Assembly (NCBI GenBank): GCA_963931865.1
Contig: OZ007505.1
Span: 18,191,457 to 18,255,456, forward strand
Reading direction: 5' to 3'
Source: Axinella damicornis
Lineage: Eukaryota; Porifera; Demospongiae; Axinellida; Axinellidae
Length of the DNA stretch: 64,000 bases
Part shown: piece after piece, positions 48,101-57,830 of the stretch
How the letters are laid out: the number at the start of each line of letters is the position of its first letter
Numbering within the stretch: position 1 is the stretch's first letter
Translations under genes and position numbers: made by a program
The notes under the pieces: model-generated
What the model saw: only the letters and a program-made list of their open reading frames with translations
Database searches by the model: none
Told to the model about the DNA's origin: nothing

Positions 48101-51100
48101 CATGTGGCCCCGACTCCCAGTAATGCTTGCCATACGGATAGTCGTCAATTACCAGCAATCTAAGGTCCTGCACTTCCTGAATGCAGCCCTTTGATTGGTC
48201 AAACATGGCCTATCCAGACAGATCTATATATGTGTTGTTGCTCATCGCAGTATCAGTCAAGAAAACACGTCCAACATAACCACTGCACTAGCCTCATTCC
48301 CAGGCCGTCTCGGGCCTGGAAACGAGACTACCGTTGCACGTGCAGTTCAGTTCATTTTGATTTGATAAGCCAAGAACCCCACATCTCCAATGCATGCAGG
48401 CCCTGGGTCACATTAACGGGGGATGGTGATGACGTCATCACTAAGATTGACTGTACATCTTGACTAGTCCTGTTCCCAGACCTCAAGGGTTGGGAACGAG
48501 ATTCCGTCTTGCCAGATCTGGAGATATTAATGAACCTTTTGGATTGGAGGGGGTCACCTTCTAGCATCCATATGCACAGCATGCATAACAGCAGCATGCA
48601 TAGCCTCCGGCCCATTGAAAGTTAACCAGGTGGCTCCCTGGTAAGCGACCATGAGCATGCGTGTAATTACATGTACATGTAATTGCATGTACAAACATGT
48701 AAGTATACATGGAGCCTGGGGGCGGTCAGTCAGGGGTGAAGCTCACTAATGCAGCAAGGAGCCCTGGGGTAAGGAGCCCAGGGGCAGTCAGTCAAGAGTC
48801 AAGCTTTCTATGCTGCAAGGAGCCAGTGGTGGTCAGCCATGGGTCAGACGTACTGATGCTGCAAGAAGCTGGGGTTGATTTCCCCCACACTTCATGCAGC
48901 ATTGGTAAGCTTGGCTGACCACCCCAACCAAGAGTCAAGCTCACTAGTACTGCAGGGACCCCAGGGGTGGTCAGCCAGCAATCAAGCTCACTAACACTGC
49001 ATGGAGTGCAGCGGCAATCAGCCAAGAGTCAAACTCATCAATGCTCCTTTACTCTCAATGGCAGATCAATGAGTGCTAGGACTGAGACGATCAGCTCTGT
49101 AGTATACCCTCCTCTAATGATTGACATACATATGTCAACAACCATTACGCCGAGGGAAAGAAGGGAGGGGAGAAGGGGTGGGGGAGGGAAAGAAGGGAGG
49201 GGAGAAGGGGTGGGGGAGGGAAAGAAGGGAGGGGAGAAGGGGTGGGGGAGGGAAAGAAGGGAGGGGAGGAGGGGTGGGGGAGGGAAAGAAGGGAGGGGAG
49301 AAGGGGTGGGGGGTCTACAAAACATGAGGAGGGGTGTAGGATGCTAAAAAACTCTGTGATGTCACTGTCAACAATTATACCCTCATCACAAAAACATAAC
49401 TAGAAACATGTGATCAGTTGTCAACAACAAGACCAAATACACAACTAATGATTCCTGTTACGAAAAACATTGCACTCAAACAACAAAAACACAACAATAA
49501 TTTTGTTTACATAGGACTTCAAATCTAACCCTGCCAACAAATAATGCAATTTTAACAGCTTTGTGTCTCTTCGAAGCTGATGTTCACCCCTAACATCTGC
49601 TACATGTATACCCCTGCAATCACCCACGTTTTGAGTATAGCCACTTACTTTTAATTGTGAAAGTGAGTTAAGCCAATCACAGTTTAATCATGTGACCAAT
49701 CAAATGGTATCAATCTCATTCATATACCTGTACCAACCACACCCCTTATCTAAAGTAAAATGCTCAGCATGCTGAAATCCAACAGGTTGCGGAGTGGCTG
49801 TGACCCACCTCTTGAAAGGTCAACTATGCCCAGACCAAACCAACCCTTACCAGTAAACTGGGCCTGCCTAACAAGCTAGATTGCAACCACATCAATGGTC
49901 AAATTAAGGCAACAGCCTTGCCCCCACTTCACACTGACAGGTAGGTGCTGGGAATTCATGAAGACAGTGGGAGGGACACGGGAAGAGCTATTTACAACCA
50001 TCAAAGACACGTTGCAATTTCTAGGATGGCACCTTTGCTACGCCTGGCTGGCAATGAATACAGTACCAACCGTCTTCCCACACAAGCAGACATCCACACA
50101 ACAAGCCAGCACAAACAAAAAACAAGCGTAGCGCAGCAAAATAAACCCCAGTCCAGAAATGTGCATACCTTGGGGAGTGGGCTGTGGCAGCTGCTGCATG
50201 TTCTGCACGGCCTGGGCTACGTGGCCTGCCATGGGCATGCTGCATGTGGAGTGGAAAATAAGCAGTCATGATGACGCATGCACAATGTACCACTTATAGC
50301 ATTTGACAAAGTAGGGCAAGACGTAGGTATGCATACTATGTAGTTACATTGCAATTTGACTCTCTCTACTACTACTACACAACAACTAATATAAGGCGAC
50401 ATTAGACTGAGTAAGAGAGGGCCAGTTTTGTGAATCAATTCCGTGGCACACGGTAGATTTATTTGACCGTTGGAACGTTAAAGTAGTCGGTTACGTTGTG
50501 CACCTCTTGGAGTGTGTGTGTTACATATAAATCAAAATAAGAATATTTCATAAATCTTTAATCTGACCTCCTGCAATTGTTCTAATTGAAATGACACGTA
50601 CACGACACGATTGTACTGCTAATTTGCCCAGGGGCTGTTCAGTGTCGCTGTTGCAAACCCATTGACAATAAACACTGACGTGTAGCTTGTAGACAACCAA
50701 AAAGGACTTGTGCCGATGTGAACATTTCCTTTGTATGTGTACATGGTAGAGGTGAATGGCCGCAAAGGGCAGGCCCCAACAAAGGTGAGGCACAATGGGA
50801 AAACAGCGAGTAGCACGTGTTTACATGCAGAGTGACTATACCCTACAACAGAACAGACTATTAGTTATACATTACAAGTTGTAGCCCTTTTTTCCTTTCT
50901 TTGCTACACCTGCAGGAGTTGCTAATGTGCACCACAATGCACAAGACACGTATAACTACACACAGACCTGCAGTGCATTTGGAGTTGTGTTGTACCAACT
51001 ACAGGACACCTGCACAATAAATACATTAATGTACGGCGTACCAAAATCCAGCTGCAGACTGCAGTAGCTGTGTGCCATCCATGGTTGCACTGGGGGCATA

Positions 51101-51571
51101 CCCCATTGGAGCCAAGTGCACCACCGGCGTCTGTGTATTCAGATCGGACGTTTGCACATGACCAGAGACAAGTTGTGGGAGAGTGATGTGCGTCCCCTGG
51201 AGTCCTGTCATGCCTTGAGCGAGGATAGGGACGTTAGACCCAGTGGCTTGAGATGTGAGGGAGTTCACAGCAATGTACCCTTGCTGCATCATTGCAGATG
51301 CGATTTGAGTGGTGGTGGTGGAGGAGGGGGAGGAGGTGGTGGAGGAGGTGGGGGACGACGGTTCAGATTTGACAAACTGAGTCACTTGGTTGGAGTTTGT
51401 AGAAGGTATAATTACAGATCTAACAATAGTGGGGACGCTACAGCTAGCTACGGTTGTGGAGACGCTCGAGTGTTTCTGTATGATGGCACTTACGGCCATT
51501 TCATTGACAATATTCTTCCATGGATCTGGTGTCGCAACTACAGTACTAGACTCCACCAGCGTCTCGGCCAT
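33301..51571 (-). CDS. FoxP: FoxP forkhead transcription factor, complete, 12 exons
   Basis: Nuclear regulator that dimerises through its zipper and binds DNA with its forkhead. Exons (minus): 51571-51042, 50239-50169, 46598-46508, 45763-45676, 42248-42186, 41770-41203, 39358-39270, 36761-36660, 36379-36258, 35072-35008, 34891-34678, 33544-33301; every junction keeps phase, 748 aa. Residues 1-200 are Ser/Thr/Gln-rich without a polyglutamine run. The finger around 214-237 is C-x4-C-x12-H-x4-H (CNWPGC, then HLSTEH), as in vertebrate FoxP. The zipper follows ([18 protein letters not shown], then [16 protein letters not shown]). A 189-codon linker exon holds TPTIARTL and LIPLQFQQP. The forkhead (about 489-575) is [49 protein letters not shown] and [15 protein letters not shown]. 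An acidic stretch and a duplicated tail end the protein. The 17-kb of introns hold most of the local satellites and an inserted transposon. Confidence 0.95.
33560..33960. repeat. GGGA-type repeats in the last FoxP intron
   Basis: Two GGGA/GGGT blocks (33563-33651 and 33862-33958, the latter with a G12 run) flank about 200 bp of unique sequence. On the FoxP sense strand the first is a CCCT tract leading to the acceptor at 33544. Confidence 0.88.
34142..34460. repeat. Minisatellite of about 29-bp units in the last FoxP intron
   Basis: Imperfect copies of GCATCCGCTTCAACTGCTGC with TCCCCGATT, about eleven units. Open frames across it are repeat artefacts. Confidence 0.85.
35440..35604 (-). mobile_element. 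tRNA-derived SINE, copy 2
   Basis: Minus strand: GGACTGGTAGAGCGAGAGTC (box A), TGGGTTTGAATCCCAC (box B), then TAAAGCCCTTGG, TGTTGAAGGGTGG and TTTGCCTTTAAAAAAA, as in copy 1. It lies in the FoxP intron between exons at 36258 and 35072. Confidence 0.75.
36050..36212. repeat. GATA microsatellite
   Basis: (GATA)n with GGTA interruptions, in the FoxP intron 46 nt downstream (sense strand) of the forkhead exon 36379-36258. Confidence 0.92.
36395..36555. repeat. Purine-rich tract with G-run, polypyrimidine on FoxP sense strand
   Basis: GGGAGA-type sequence with a G24 run at 36462-36485. It reads as C/T-rich on the sense strand and ends close to the acceptor of the exon at 36379. Confidence 0.85.
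38055..38375. repeat. Tandem duplication, about 160-bp unit
   Basis: CGTCCTGACC...TGTCCAATTACTCGAT...GATGCTTTCA...TGTTGTGGAGGTAGGGGGAG occurs at 38068-38195 and again at 38213-38370. It lies in the FoxP intron before the exon at 36761. A 37-bp duplication follows at 38757-38829. Confidence 0.75.
39378..39399. repeat. G22 homopolymer
   Basis: C22 on the FoxP sense strand, 20 nt upstream of the forkhead exon acceptor at 39358; it acts as part of the polypyrimidine tract. Confidence 0.9.
40341..41165. repeat. 12/13-bp satellite (TACCACATGNCC) split by a transposon
   Basis: About 27 copies of TACCACATGGTG-like words at 40341-40687, interrupted by a 426-bp element (40688-41113) and resumed at 41114-41165. 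It lies in the FoxP intron between the linker and forkhead exons; the exon at 41203 begins 38 bp away. Confidence 0.9.
40688..41113. mobile_element. Non-autonomous element with 8-bp duplication, hAT-like
   Basis: Ends TAGGCCTTGGCATATAA and TTATATGCCAAGGCCTA are inverted. CCTACCAC stands on both sides (40680-40687, 41114-41121), an 8-bp duplication typical of hAT elements, though the host satellite itself contains that word. The interior repeats TGAGCATTAT/ATAATGCTCA. A minus-strand frame inside is probably not a gene. Confidence 0.75.
41795..41900. repeat. GGGA microsatellite before the FoxP linker exon
   Basis: (CCCT)n on the sense strand, ending about 20 nt upstream of the acceptor at 41770. 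Confidence 0.92.
43412..43986. repeat. 50-bp satellite, one inverted plus ten direct copies
   Basis: The unit GAATGGCCGATCCTGACAGT + CAAACTGCTCATCAGGATAT + CTATGCTCCC is repeated ten times from 43474; an inverted copy at 43412-43463 precedes it, so the array starts as a hairpin. Copies alternate AAACTG/AACCTG. Intronic to FoxP. Confidence 0.93.
44822..45409 (-). other. Unrecognised 195-codon open frame in a FoxP intron
   Basis: A minus-strand frame starting [10 protein letters not shown] (its first residues come from a CTGT microsatellite) and running through [20 protein letters not shown]. An overlapping frame at 45258-45052 contains [15 protein letters not shown], a Cys pair that could belong to a zinc ribbon. 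No start context, splice pattern or family is clear. Possibly a decayed transposon or gene relic. I do not call a function. Confidence 0.25.
45838..45970. repeat. GGGA microsatellite before the FoxP zipper exon
   Basis: (CCCT)n on the sense strand with one CGCC block, ending some 70 nt before the acceptor at 45763. Confidence 0.93.
47315..47725 (-). other. Unrecognised 136-codon open frame in FoxP intron 2
   Basis: Minus-strand frame containing [20 protein letters not shown] and [18 protein letters not shown]. Composition looks protein-like, but no donor/acceptor pair or family was recognised, and it is not needed for FoxP phase continuity. Confidence 0.2.
48705..49040. repeat. Minisatellite of about 60-bp units in FoxP intron 2
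   Basis: Five to six diverged copies of GGTCAGCCAAGAGTCAAGCT + CACTAATGCTGCAAGGAGCC. Confidence 0.8.
49150..49318. repeat. 32-bp minisatellite in FoxP intron 2
   Basis: Five near-identical copies of GAAAGAAGGGAGGGGAGAAG + GGGTGGGGGAGG. Confidence 0.92.
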
Positions 51572-52838
51572 CTAGTGAGCATACCTCTGCAAACAGAAAC
51601 AACAGACAGCACTGTAACAATGTTACACCAGTTGCACCAATTACCAAATCGTGCATTCGAGGTGAGAGAAGTTCACACATTATCACGTACACTGTGAAGT
51701 TAATCGTCACATGAGAACACGCAACAGCTTTGCACATTTGCTCAAGTCCGACGGTTTATACCACGCTCCATTTGCCTGGTAAGTTAGCCATTGAGCACCT
51801 GGTCTTATAGGTACCTGCATTCTCTGACTGGCTATACTCGCACATCCTACCTAGTCAACGGCTTCAATTATACTATCTCCACAACATAATACAATTTTGC
51901 GAAGATGCAGGATTGGAAAACATTTAGTGAAGAGCATAGCAAAAAAACCCTATCAAATCGGGCCCATGAAAACGGATCAGGAAATTATTAAATTGCAAGT
52001 AACAAAAAACGATAAATACAAGCCCATGGGAACAATTTATTATTGTTTATCGCCTGGGGGGACCAGGTGAACAGCTACTCACGCACCTTTCCGAAAACCT
52101 TGCAGCCTCGTGCACCACTCTACCGTGAGGGCAAGCGAAAGCAAATTCCGTTAGCCACCACTACGCTTTATATCGTAGCGACAATTATAAGGAATTCGGA
52201 AATAATGATCAATACATTGTATAATGGGAATGTTGCGTGGCTGTGGTCACTAATAATGAATCTCGTAAATACAACAACAATAACCGGATGCATATCACGG
52301 AGGACATCCCGTCAGCCCAGCCCAAGGTTTACGGACAATAAACGGACATCCTGTATGCAAAAAAATATTAGAGACAACTGCTTCCCTTGCTACCTTTGGA
52401 GTGTAACATTTTGAGCATTATAATGAAGTAGGACAATGGTTTAGAGTTCCCAGGCCATTCCCACCACAAGTACTTGATCACTTGCAGTATATAATATTAT
52501 GTAAATACGCTGTATTTGCATACTGCAAGCGATCAAATACTGGCAGTGGGAATGGCCTGGGAATGAAGCTAGCAATGAGTACAGTAAGTTAGGGCCAGGG
52601 CCAGTGCTGAATATGCAAGCACAAACGTGTCCATTACTTAAACTTAAAGTATGTATGTACTTTTGCCAGACCAGTAATGCACCTTTGAATTAAAATCATC
52701 ACTTTTACTTAATCAAGGTTGGTTTTATATCGCCATGTTATAAAAATAGCAACTGCCAAGTACATATTTCACACTCTACTAACATGATAATGTAATAGAG
52801 GCACAGAGACACAATTATAACAATATTAGGCTCCTTGT
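51572..52838. other. Intergenic region between FoxP and glutaredoxin
   Basis: FoxP's 5' flank. An AG acceptor-like site (CTGCAG) about 20 nt before the FoxP start suggests a 5' UTR exon further right. Contains the foldback at 52447-52571; otherwise nothing supported. Confidence 0.5.
52447..52571. repeat. Foldback element related to 23822-23933
   Basis: TTCCCAGGCCATTCCCAC and GTGGGAATGGCCTGGGAATGA arms, with a shared core TTTGCATACTGCAAGCGATCA (TTTGCATACTGGAAGCGATCA in the other copy). Confidence 0.75.
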
Positions 52839-53991
52839 TCACAATGCGCCTGCTTCCTGTAGCATTGGAACAAGCTTGTTCTGCTCACTCAGTGCACGGA
52901 CTTCAGTACCTCCTCCGACACATTTGCCTCCAATAAACACACGTGGGACTGAGCGAGCTCCTGTCAGTTGAAGTAGGTAGTCCTGGATTGGAGAACAATC
53001 ATCTGCGGGAGAGAGGGAGGGATGGAGGGAGGGAGAGAGGGAGGGAGGGAGGGAGGGAGGGAGGGAGGGAGGGAGGGAGGGAGGGAGGGAGGGAGGGAGG
53101 GAGGGAGGGAGGGAGGGAGGGAGGGAGGGAGGGGGAGGGAGGGAGGGAGGGAGGGAGGGAGATGGAGGGGGGAGGGAGGGAGGGTGTGGGAGGCAGGCAG
53201 AGAGGGAAGGTGGCAGGCAGGTGGGAAGGGAGGGATGAGGGAGGGAGAATTCTGGGAAACCCCAATCTATAATCTTTCACCTGCATAGGCAGATCTGTCC
53301 CTTCACTGTTACTTCCATGCGTCTAATACTAGAGGAATACATGACATTGGGGGCGAGCCTGAGCGAGTACACGTGCAGGACATGGAGCAGTTGCATGACT
53401 GTCATCGGAATGTGACTGAGGATAGCATAGGCAAGTACACACAGTCACATGACAGGCTGCAGTCTAGCAGTCACGTTACACATGGCCTACATGCACGCTA
53501 CACACCGGTCTAGCACACCATGTGACCTGCAGGACGTATGAACAGATGATAGCACTCTTGCCGTCTTTCTCCACGTGCAATAGCCCCTAGCCTCGTTCCC
53601 AGGCCTACCCCATTGTATCTCACTGCTCTTCTGCATCCGTGTATTATTGTCAATGCAAAACGAAGAACAGGAAATGGGACGTAGGCCTGGGAATGAGGCT
53701 ACTAGCCCATCACTGTAAATATTGGTCCACGTGACAAGTGAATTCAATGCTGGAGCTGCAAGGCAGCTCACTCCAATCAATAGAGGTGCTAATGGCTATC
53801 CGGTGAAATGGATAACAGTTGGGTTGAGGTAGCTAGGCCCACAAACCTCTCTCATCCAGTTCCACAAGACCGTACTTCACTTTAGTCTGGTTGAGCGCAT
53901 CCTTTGCCATCTTGCAGAAGGGGCAGTAGGATTTCGAGAAGACCATCACTTTGTTAGCTTCAAGCTGCTCTGTCACAAACTTCTCAGCCAT
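52839..53991 (-). CDS. GLRX: Dithiol glutaredoxin, 102 residues
   Basis: Glutathione-dependent reductase of protein disulfides and mixed disulfides. Exons (minus): 53991-53847 and 53002-52839, joined in phase 1. Residues MAEKFVTEQLEANKVMVFSK lead to the active site SYCPFCK, a CPFC variant of CPYC. Exon 2 gives SVPRVFIGGKCVGGGTEV: the TVP-like cis-proline loop (here SVP), the GG glutathione-binding motif and an extra Cys as in GLRX/GLRX2. The end is QNKLVPMLQEAGAL. There is no targeting peptide ahead of this start, so a cytosolic form is expected; an upstream 5' exon adding one cannot be excluded. A GGGA/CCCT microsatellite lies in the intron, immediately before the acceptor. Confidence 0.92.
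53019..53165. repeat. GGGA microsatellite in the glutaredoxin intron
   Basis: (CCCT)n on the sense strand, ending about 17 nt before the exon 2 acceptor at 53002. Confidence 0.93.
53588..53702. repeat. Foldback element, AGCCTCG family, in the glutaredoxin intron
   Basis: TAGCCTCGTTCCCAGGCCTA and TAGGCCTGGGAATGAGGCTA outer arms; inner part TTATTGTCAATGCAAAACGAAG. Confidence 0.75.
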
Positions 53992-54052
53992 ATCTGCAGG
54001 GAGGAGCTAATTAGCTTAAAATACAACCAAGCAACGAATAACACTTATGAAT

Positions 54053-54590
54053 TCCCAGGCCTTCTCACCCCAGTGTCCTTCACTTGCAGTACTAACGCAG
54101 GGGGCGACCAGGTAAAACTAGTCACGTGCAGTGACGTATATGGACATTGGGTGGACATGTGGACGAGTGGCACATTCCCGCAACACCATCTTAGTAGCCA
54201 GTTCTGGTTGCACAGTATACAAATCTAGCTACCCTATACAGTTCCAGACTTAACTGCTGCAGTTTCAAGCACACTTCATCAATCACTGTCGGTACTCAAC
54301 AGTCTGATGCTTGAATTCCAAAATGTGGCTGTATTTCCTGGCTTCGGACTTCTGCACAGCCGTGGGGCAGCATTCTGAACCTTAGAAAAGTTGCCAAGAG
54401 TACCCAATGCCGACCACTTCAGCTGCTGTTGAACTCTAGTCCATTGTCGGTGGTTAGTTTAACCTTGCGCTCTAACCCCTCAACACGTCCACCCAACATC
54501 CATATACATCACTGCACATGATGCGTTTTACCAGGCAATCCCCAATGCTAGTACTACAAGCAACAAACGCTGGGGTGAGAAGACGTGGTA
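54053..54590. mobile_element. Element nested in a foldback repeat, CCAGG duplication
   Basis: The outer arms CCCAGGCCTTCTCACCCC and GGGGTGAGAAGACG belong to the AGCCTCG family. Inside, TAAAAC...GTGCAGTGACGTATATGGAC and its inverted counterpart TCCATATACATCACTGCAC...GTTTTA (about 57-bp arms, 54113-54531) are flanked by CCAGG on both sides. No coding frame. It lies between glutaredoxin and SAMTOR (divergent, 53992-55565); nothing else in that gap is supported. Confidence 0.65.
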
Positions 54591-55565
54591 CAAAATAAAT
54601 TATACATTATACATACCCCCCTAGAATAGGTTCCCATCCTGCTACAACCAAGGGCTATTCCTGGCTAAGCCCAGACACGGCCATGCAATTTGCACCCACC
54701 TCCCCCTGCCCCGCCCTTTCTGCTCATGCAGAACTTATATCCAAACCGGATGTGATACAATGAAGCTGAGTCTCATGATGCATAATGCGTCATTGGTTGG
54801 TAAAGTCGGCTGGATTTCGAGTAGTGGTCCGAAGTTTCTAGTCACTCCTTTTCCCCGTGTGGTCACGTGAGTTGATCCGTGCTGCTATAGTACAGCAGTA
54901 GTTTTCAAAGCTTGCATCTGATTGGTTTACCTAGGTCATGTGACTTAGCATTAGCACAATAGTATAGTTTGGGTAAGTAGGGCGTGGTTAATTAATAGCC
55001 AATGACATTAGAGTTTTGATGGGAGCTGTGGGATGCATCCGGTGCCGGTGCCAGGGAAGAATCGAGGGAGTAGCCTGCTAAACTACGAATTAACCCGGCA
55101 TAGCGCACACAGCGTTACTGAAAACCAGCCCGCTGATGTAGCAACCCTGTTAAAAGAACATTAAATTTTTATACAATACAATAACTATAATACACGCACA
55201 AATTTCTTCATAAGCATGCTGGGTAGCCTCATTCTAGGCTTCTAGCTACCCTACAGAGTCCAGGTGCCCCTAAATGCCAACCATCCCATGCACCATGAAC
55301 CACTGACAAATATCAAGGCGTGGCAACTTAATTTAAAACACAGTGTCTATTCACCCGGCAGAGTAACTCCTGTGCGGGATACCGACAGTCCCATGAGCTC
55401 CCTCTCACAGAAACTTACTCGAGAACCTATTAAACAATTTTGGTCTGCAAAAGTTGAGTGCTGTCAGTAGTGCTGCCAGAAATGCTCCTCCAGATCTTTG
55501 CAGCGTGCGCGTGTATAGGGCCCGGAAGTTAAACGCATGTGATCAATTAATAATTAACTGCAGAC

Positions 55566-56781
55566 ATGGCGGAAGACGTCAGCGAACATGAGTTTCTTTC
55601 CAGTACAGTGAAGCAGTTCCATTCGAAGCTGAGGGAAGAATTGAAAGCCGGTATGTAATTCAAATTATGAGCCCATAAGTTAGTTTGTGTAGCTAAAATT
55701 TGTTTCATGATGACCGGACCTTTTGCAGGTTGTAAGGATGTGGCCACTGTATGGAGGGAGCATTTGGCAGACAGATCTTCGCTGCAACAGTACTCCATTG
55801 CAATGTACTCCCTTGCAAAAGGCCCCTGGTCAAAGCATGGCGGTGGCCGGGTTAAATGGTGTGCAGATGCTTGTGACGAATATTTCTCAAGTGGTACCCT
55901 TCGGAAACTTCTGCTGAAAGACTTGAGGCGTGTGGAGCACAACATGTCCACCCTGGTACCACTCGATCTCCTTCCTCTCTCTCCACAAGAGGTAGAGGTG
56001 GTAGTTGAAGGATTTGGGATGAGAAAGTGGCACATGTTGGATGTTGGAAGCTGCTACAATCCCTTTACAGAGTATCACCAGTTTGAGGTGACTGCAATTG
56101 ACATTGCCCCTGCTGTGGAGGTGGGTTACCTCAGCTGAGCATCTTTGTGTTACTTATTATTAACATCATTTTTCCCCCTCCAGTCTGTTCATGAGTGTGA
56201 TTTCCTTAGTGTGGAATTTGTTCATACTGATGGAGCTACAGACCCAAGTCTGTACGGTACTGATACTCATGTATTGGCTGATCCTAAAGCCAAGGAACGG
56301 GCTGCTATCAAACATTCTTCTCCCGCTCTAAGGCAGCTGCCTATTGGGTGGTACGATGTGGTTGTCTTCCTCGCTCCTTCTCTCCTATATGCCTTCCACG
56401 GAGCAGAGACTGATGTGCTGTGTCAATGCCCACAAGGCTCTTAGACTTCATGGCCTACTACTGATCATCACTCCGGACAGTTCCCACCAGAATAAACACA
56501 CTGAGATGATGAAATCGTGGAAGCACTGTATTGAGGAGCTGGGCTTTTACAGATGGCGGTACATCAAGGCAACCCACTTGCACTGTATGGCATTCAGAAA
56601 AGTCCGGACCTGCGTTCACTATGCTCTTGTAACTAGCAACCACCCAATGCTATATATTCCGCAAGATTTCCAGGGCACGGAAGACTCTCAAAGTCACGCA
56701 TGTGCATCTCAGGAGAAAGAGGGTGTGGAGCAATTACTCACTGATGACAGTTTCCAAATCCTCCCTTTTGCAGAGAACTAA
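55566..56781 (+). CDS. SAMTOR: SAMTOR, S-adenosylmethionine sensor of mTORC1, with apparent one-base frameshift
   Basis: SAMTOR (BMT2 homologue) has a methyltransferase fold, binds S-adenosylmethionine and regulates mTORC1 through GATOR1-KICSTOR. Exons: 55566-55650, 55729-56120, 56184-56781. Exon 2 has [19 protein letters not shown] and the SAM-binding strand [10 protein letters not shown], then [12 protein letters not shown] across the junction. Exon 3 begins with YDVVVF; the homologous [41 protein letters not shown] and MLYIPQDF follow in another frame. Reading on without a shift gives a stop at 56442-56444. One surplus base among 56367-56370 (ttcc) explains it: coding length is 1,075 nt, 3n+1, and 357 codons fit the family. 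The rest is intact, so an assembly error, a polymorphism or a very recent mutation is likelier than an old pseudogene. Convergent with the RECK-like gene, 226 bp between stops. Confidence 0.9.
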
Positions 56782-57007
56782 GACCCTTGGCTAACAAGAC
56801 TAAGTGTTCCACCAGTGTAGCTACAGATTATAAAGTTTGTACAAGGGAATAGTTGCATGAGCAGTCAGCAATATTGGTACTGGTATATTTTTTTACCTCC
56901 CTATAGCTCATAATAATTTTTGACAAAGGTTGCCTTATAATTATACAATCATACAGTCATGCACTCAATACAAGTAAAATAACTCGGTCCAGTTCCAATT
57001 CTGGTGA

Positions 57008-57760
57008 TCACATGGTCAAAAGAGTCCCGGCAACAACAGCTACGACCAGGGTAGCCAGACAGGTGGAAGAACCGGACGCTCCACTGATACCCTCCTCCCA
57101 CTCGTCCGTTTTCTCTGCCACCTTGTTCAGTCCCTTGCTGACTGACTTTGTTGCTTCCTCTTGAGCCTTCTTTGGCAGCTCCCCAGCTTTCTTCAGCAAG
57201 TCTGTCACTCCATTAAGGGGATTCAAGGCACCAACGATCTTTCCAGTACGGCCTTCACCCGACTTGCTAGGGACCTCCTTTGCACTGCCTGCCACAGGCT
57301 TGAGAATGCTGCGCGCTACTTTCTTTGGGGGATTGTTGATAGTCTCCACTAGCTCCTTGCTTGCTGCTTTGCACCGTGCTGCATCCTGCATCTTCACAGC
57401 TGCAAGAACCACCGAGATGTCTCCATCGTCACTGAGGGTTGCAGTCAGATCACACTTCTGTCCTGCCTCAGTAGATAGCATCCGCCTGAGGAAGTTTTCC
57501 ACAACATACAGGTGGTTCGCCTGCTCCCAGTGCTGAACCAGAGCAGCAAGACCAGAGGCATCGGGACGGACGTTGATGGCACCACCTGAACAGGGGAAGA
57601 ACTTGATATCAAATCAGGCAGTGACTTTTATTGCAATTACAGCAACTCACCACAAACAGGGCAGCATGACCCTTTAGGAATCACAGTGTGATCACAAGAG
57701 GTCTTTGGGCAGCGGTTGCTTTTCCTCACAGCCTCACAGCTACTCAGATCACCCTGCAGG

Positions 57761-57830
<70 letters not shown>

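Noticed and set aside
51116..51697. Plus-strand 193-codon frame with a poly-Gly run.
   Set aside because: It is antisense to FoxP exon 1, whose frame, donor and phase are well supported.
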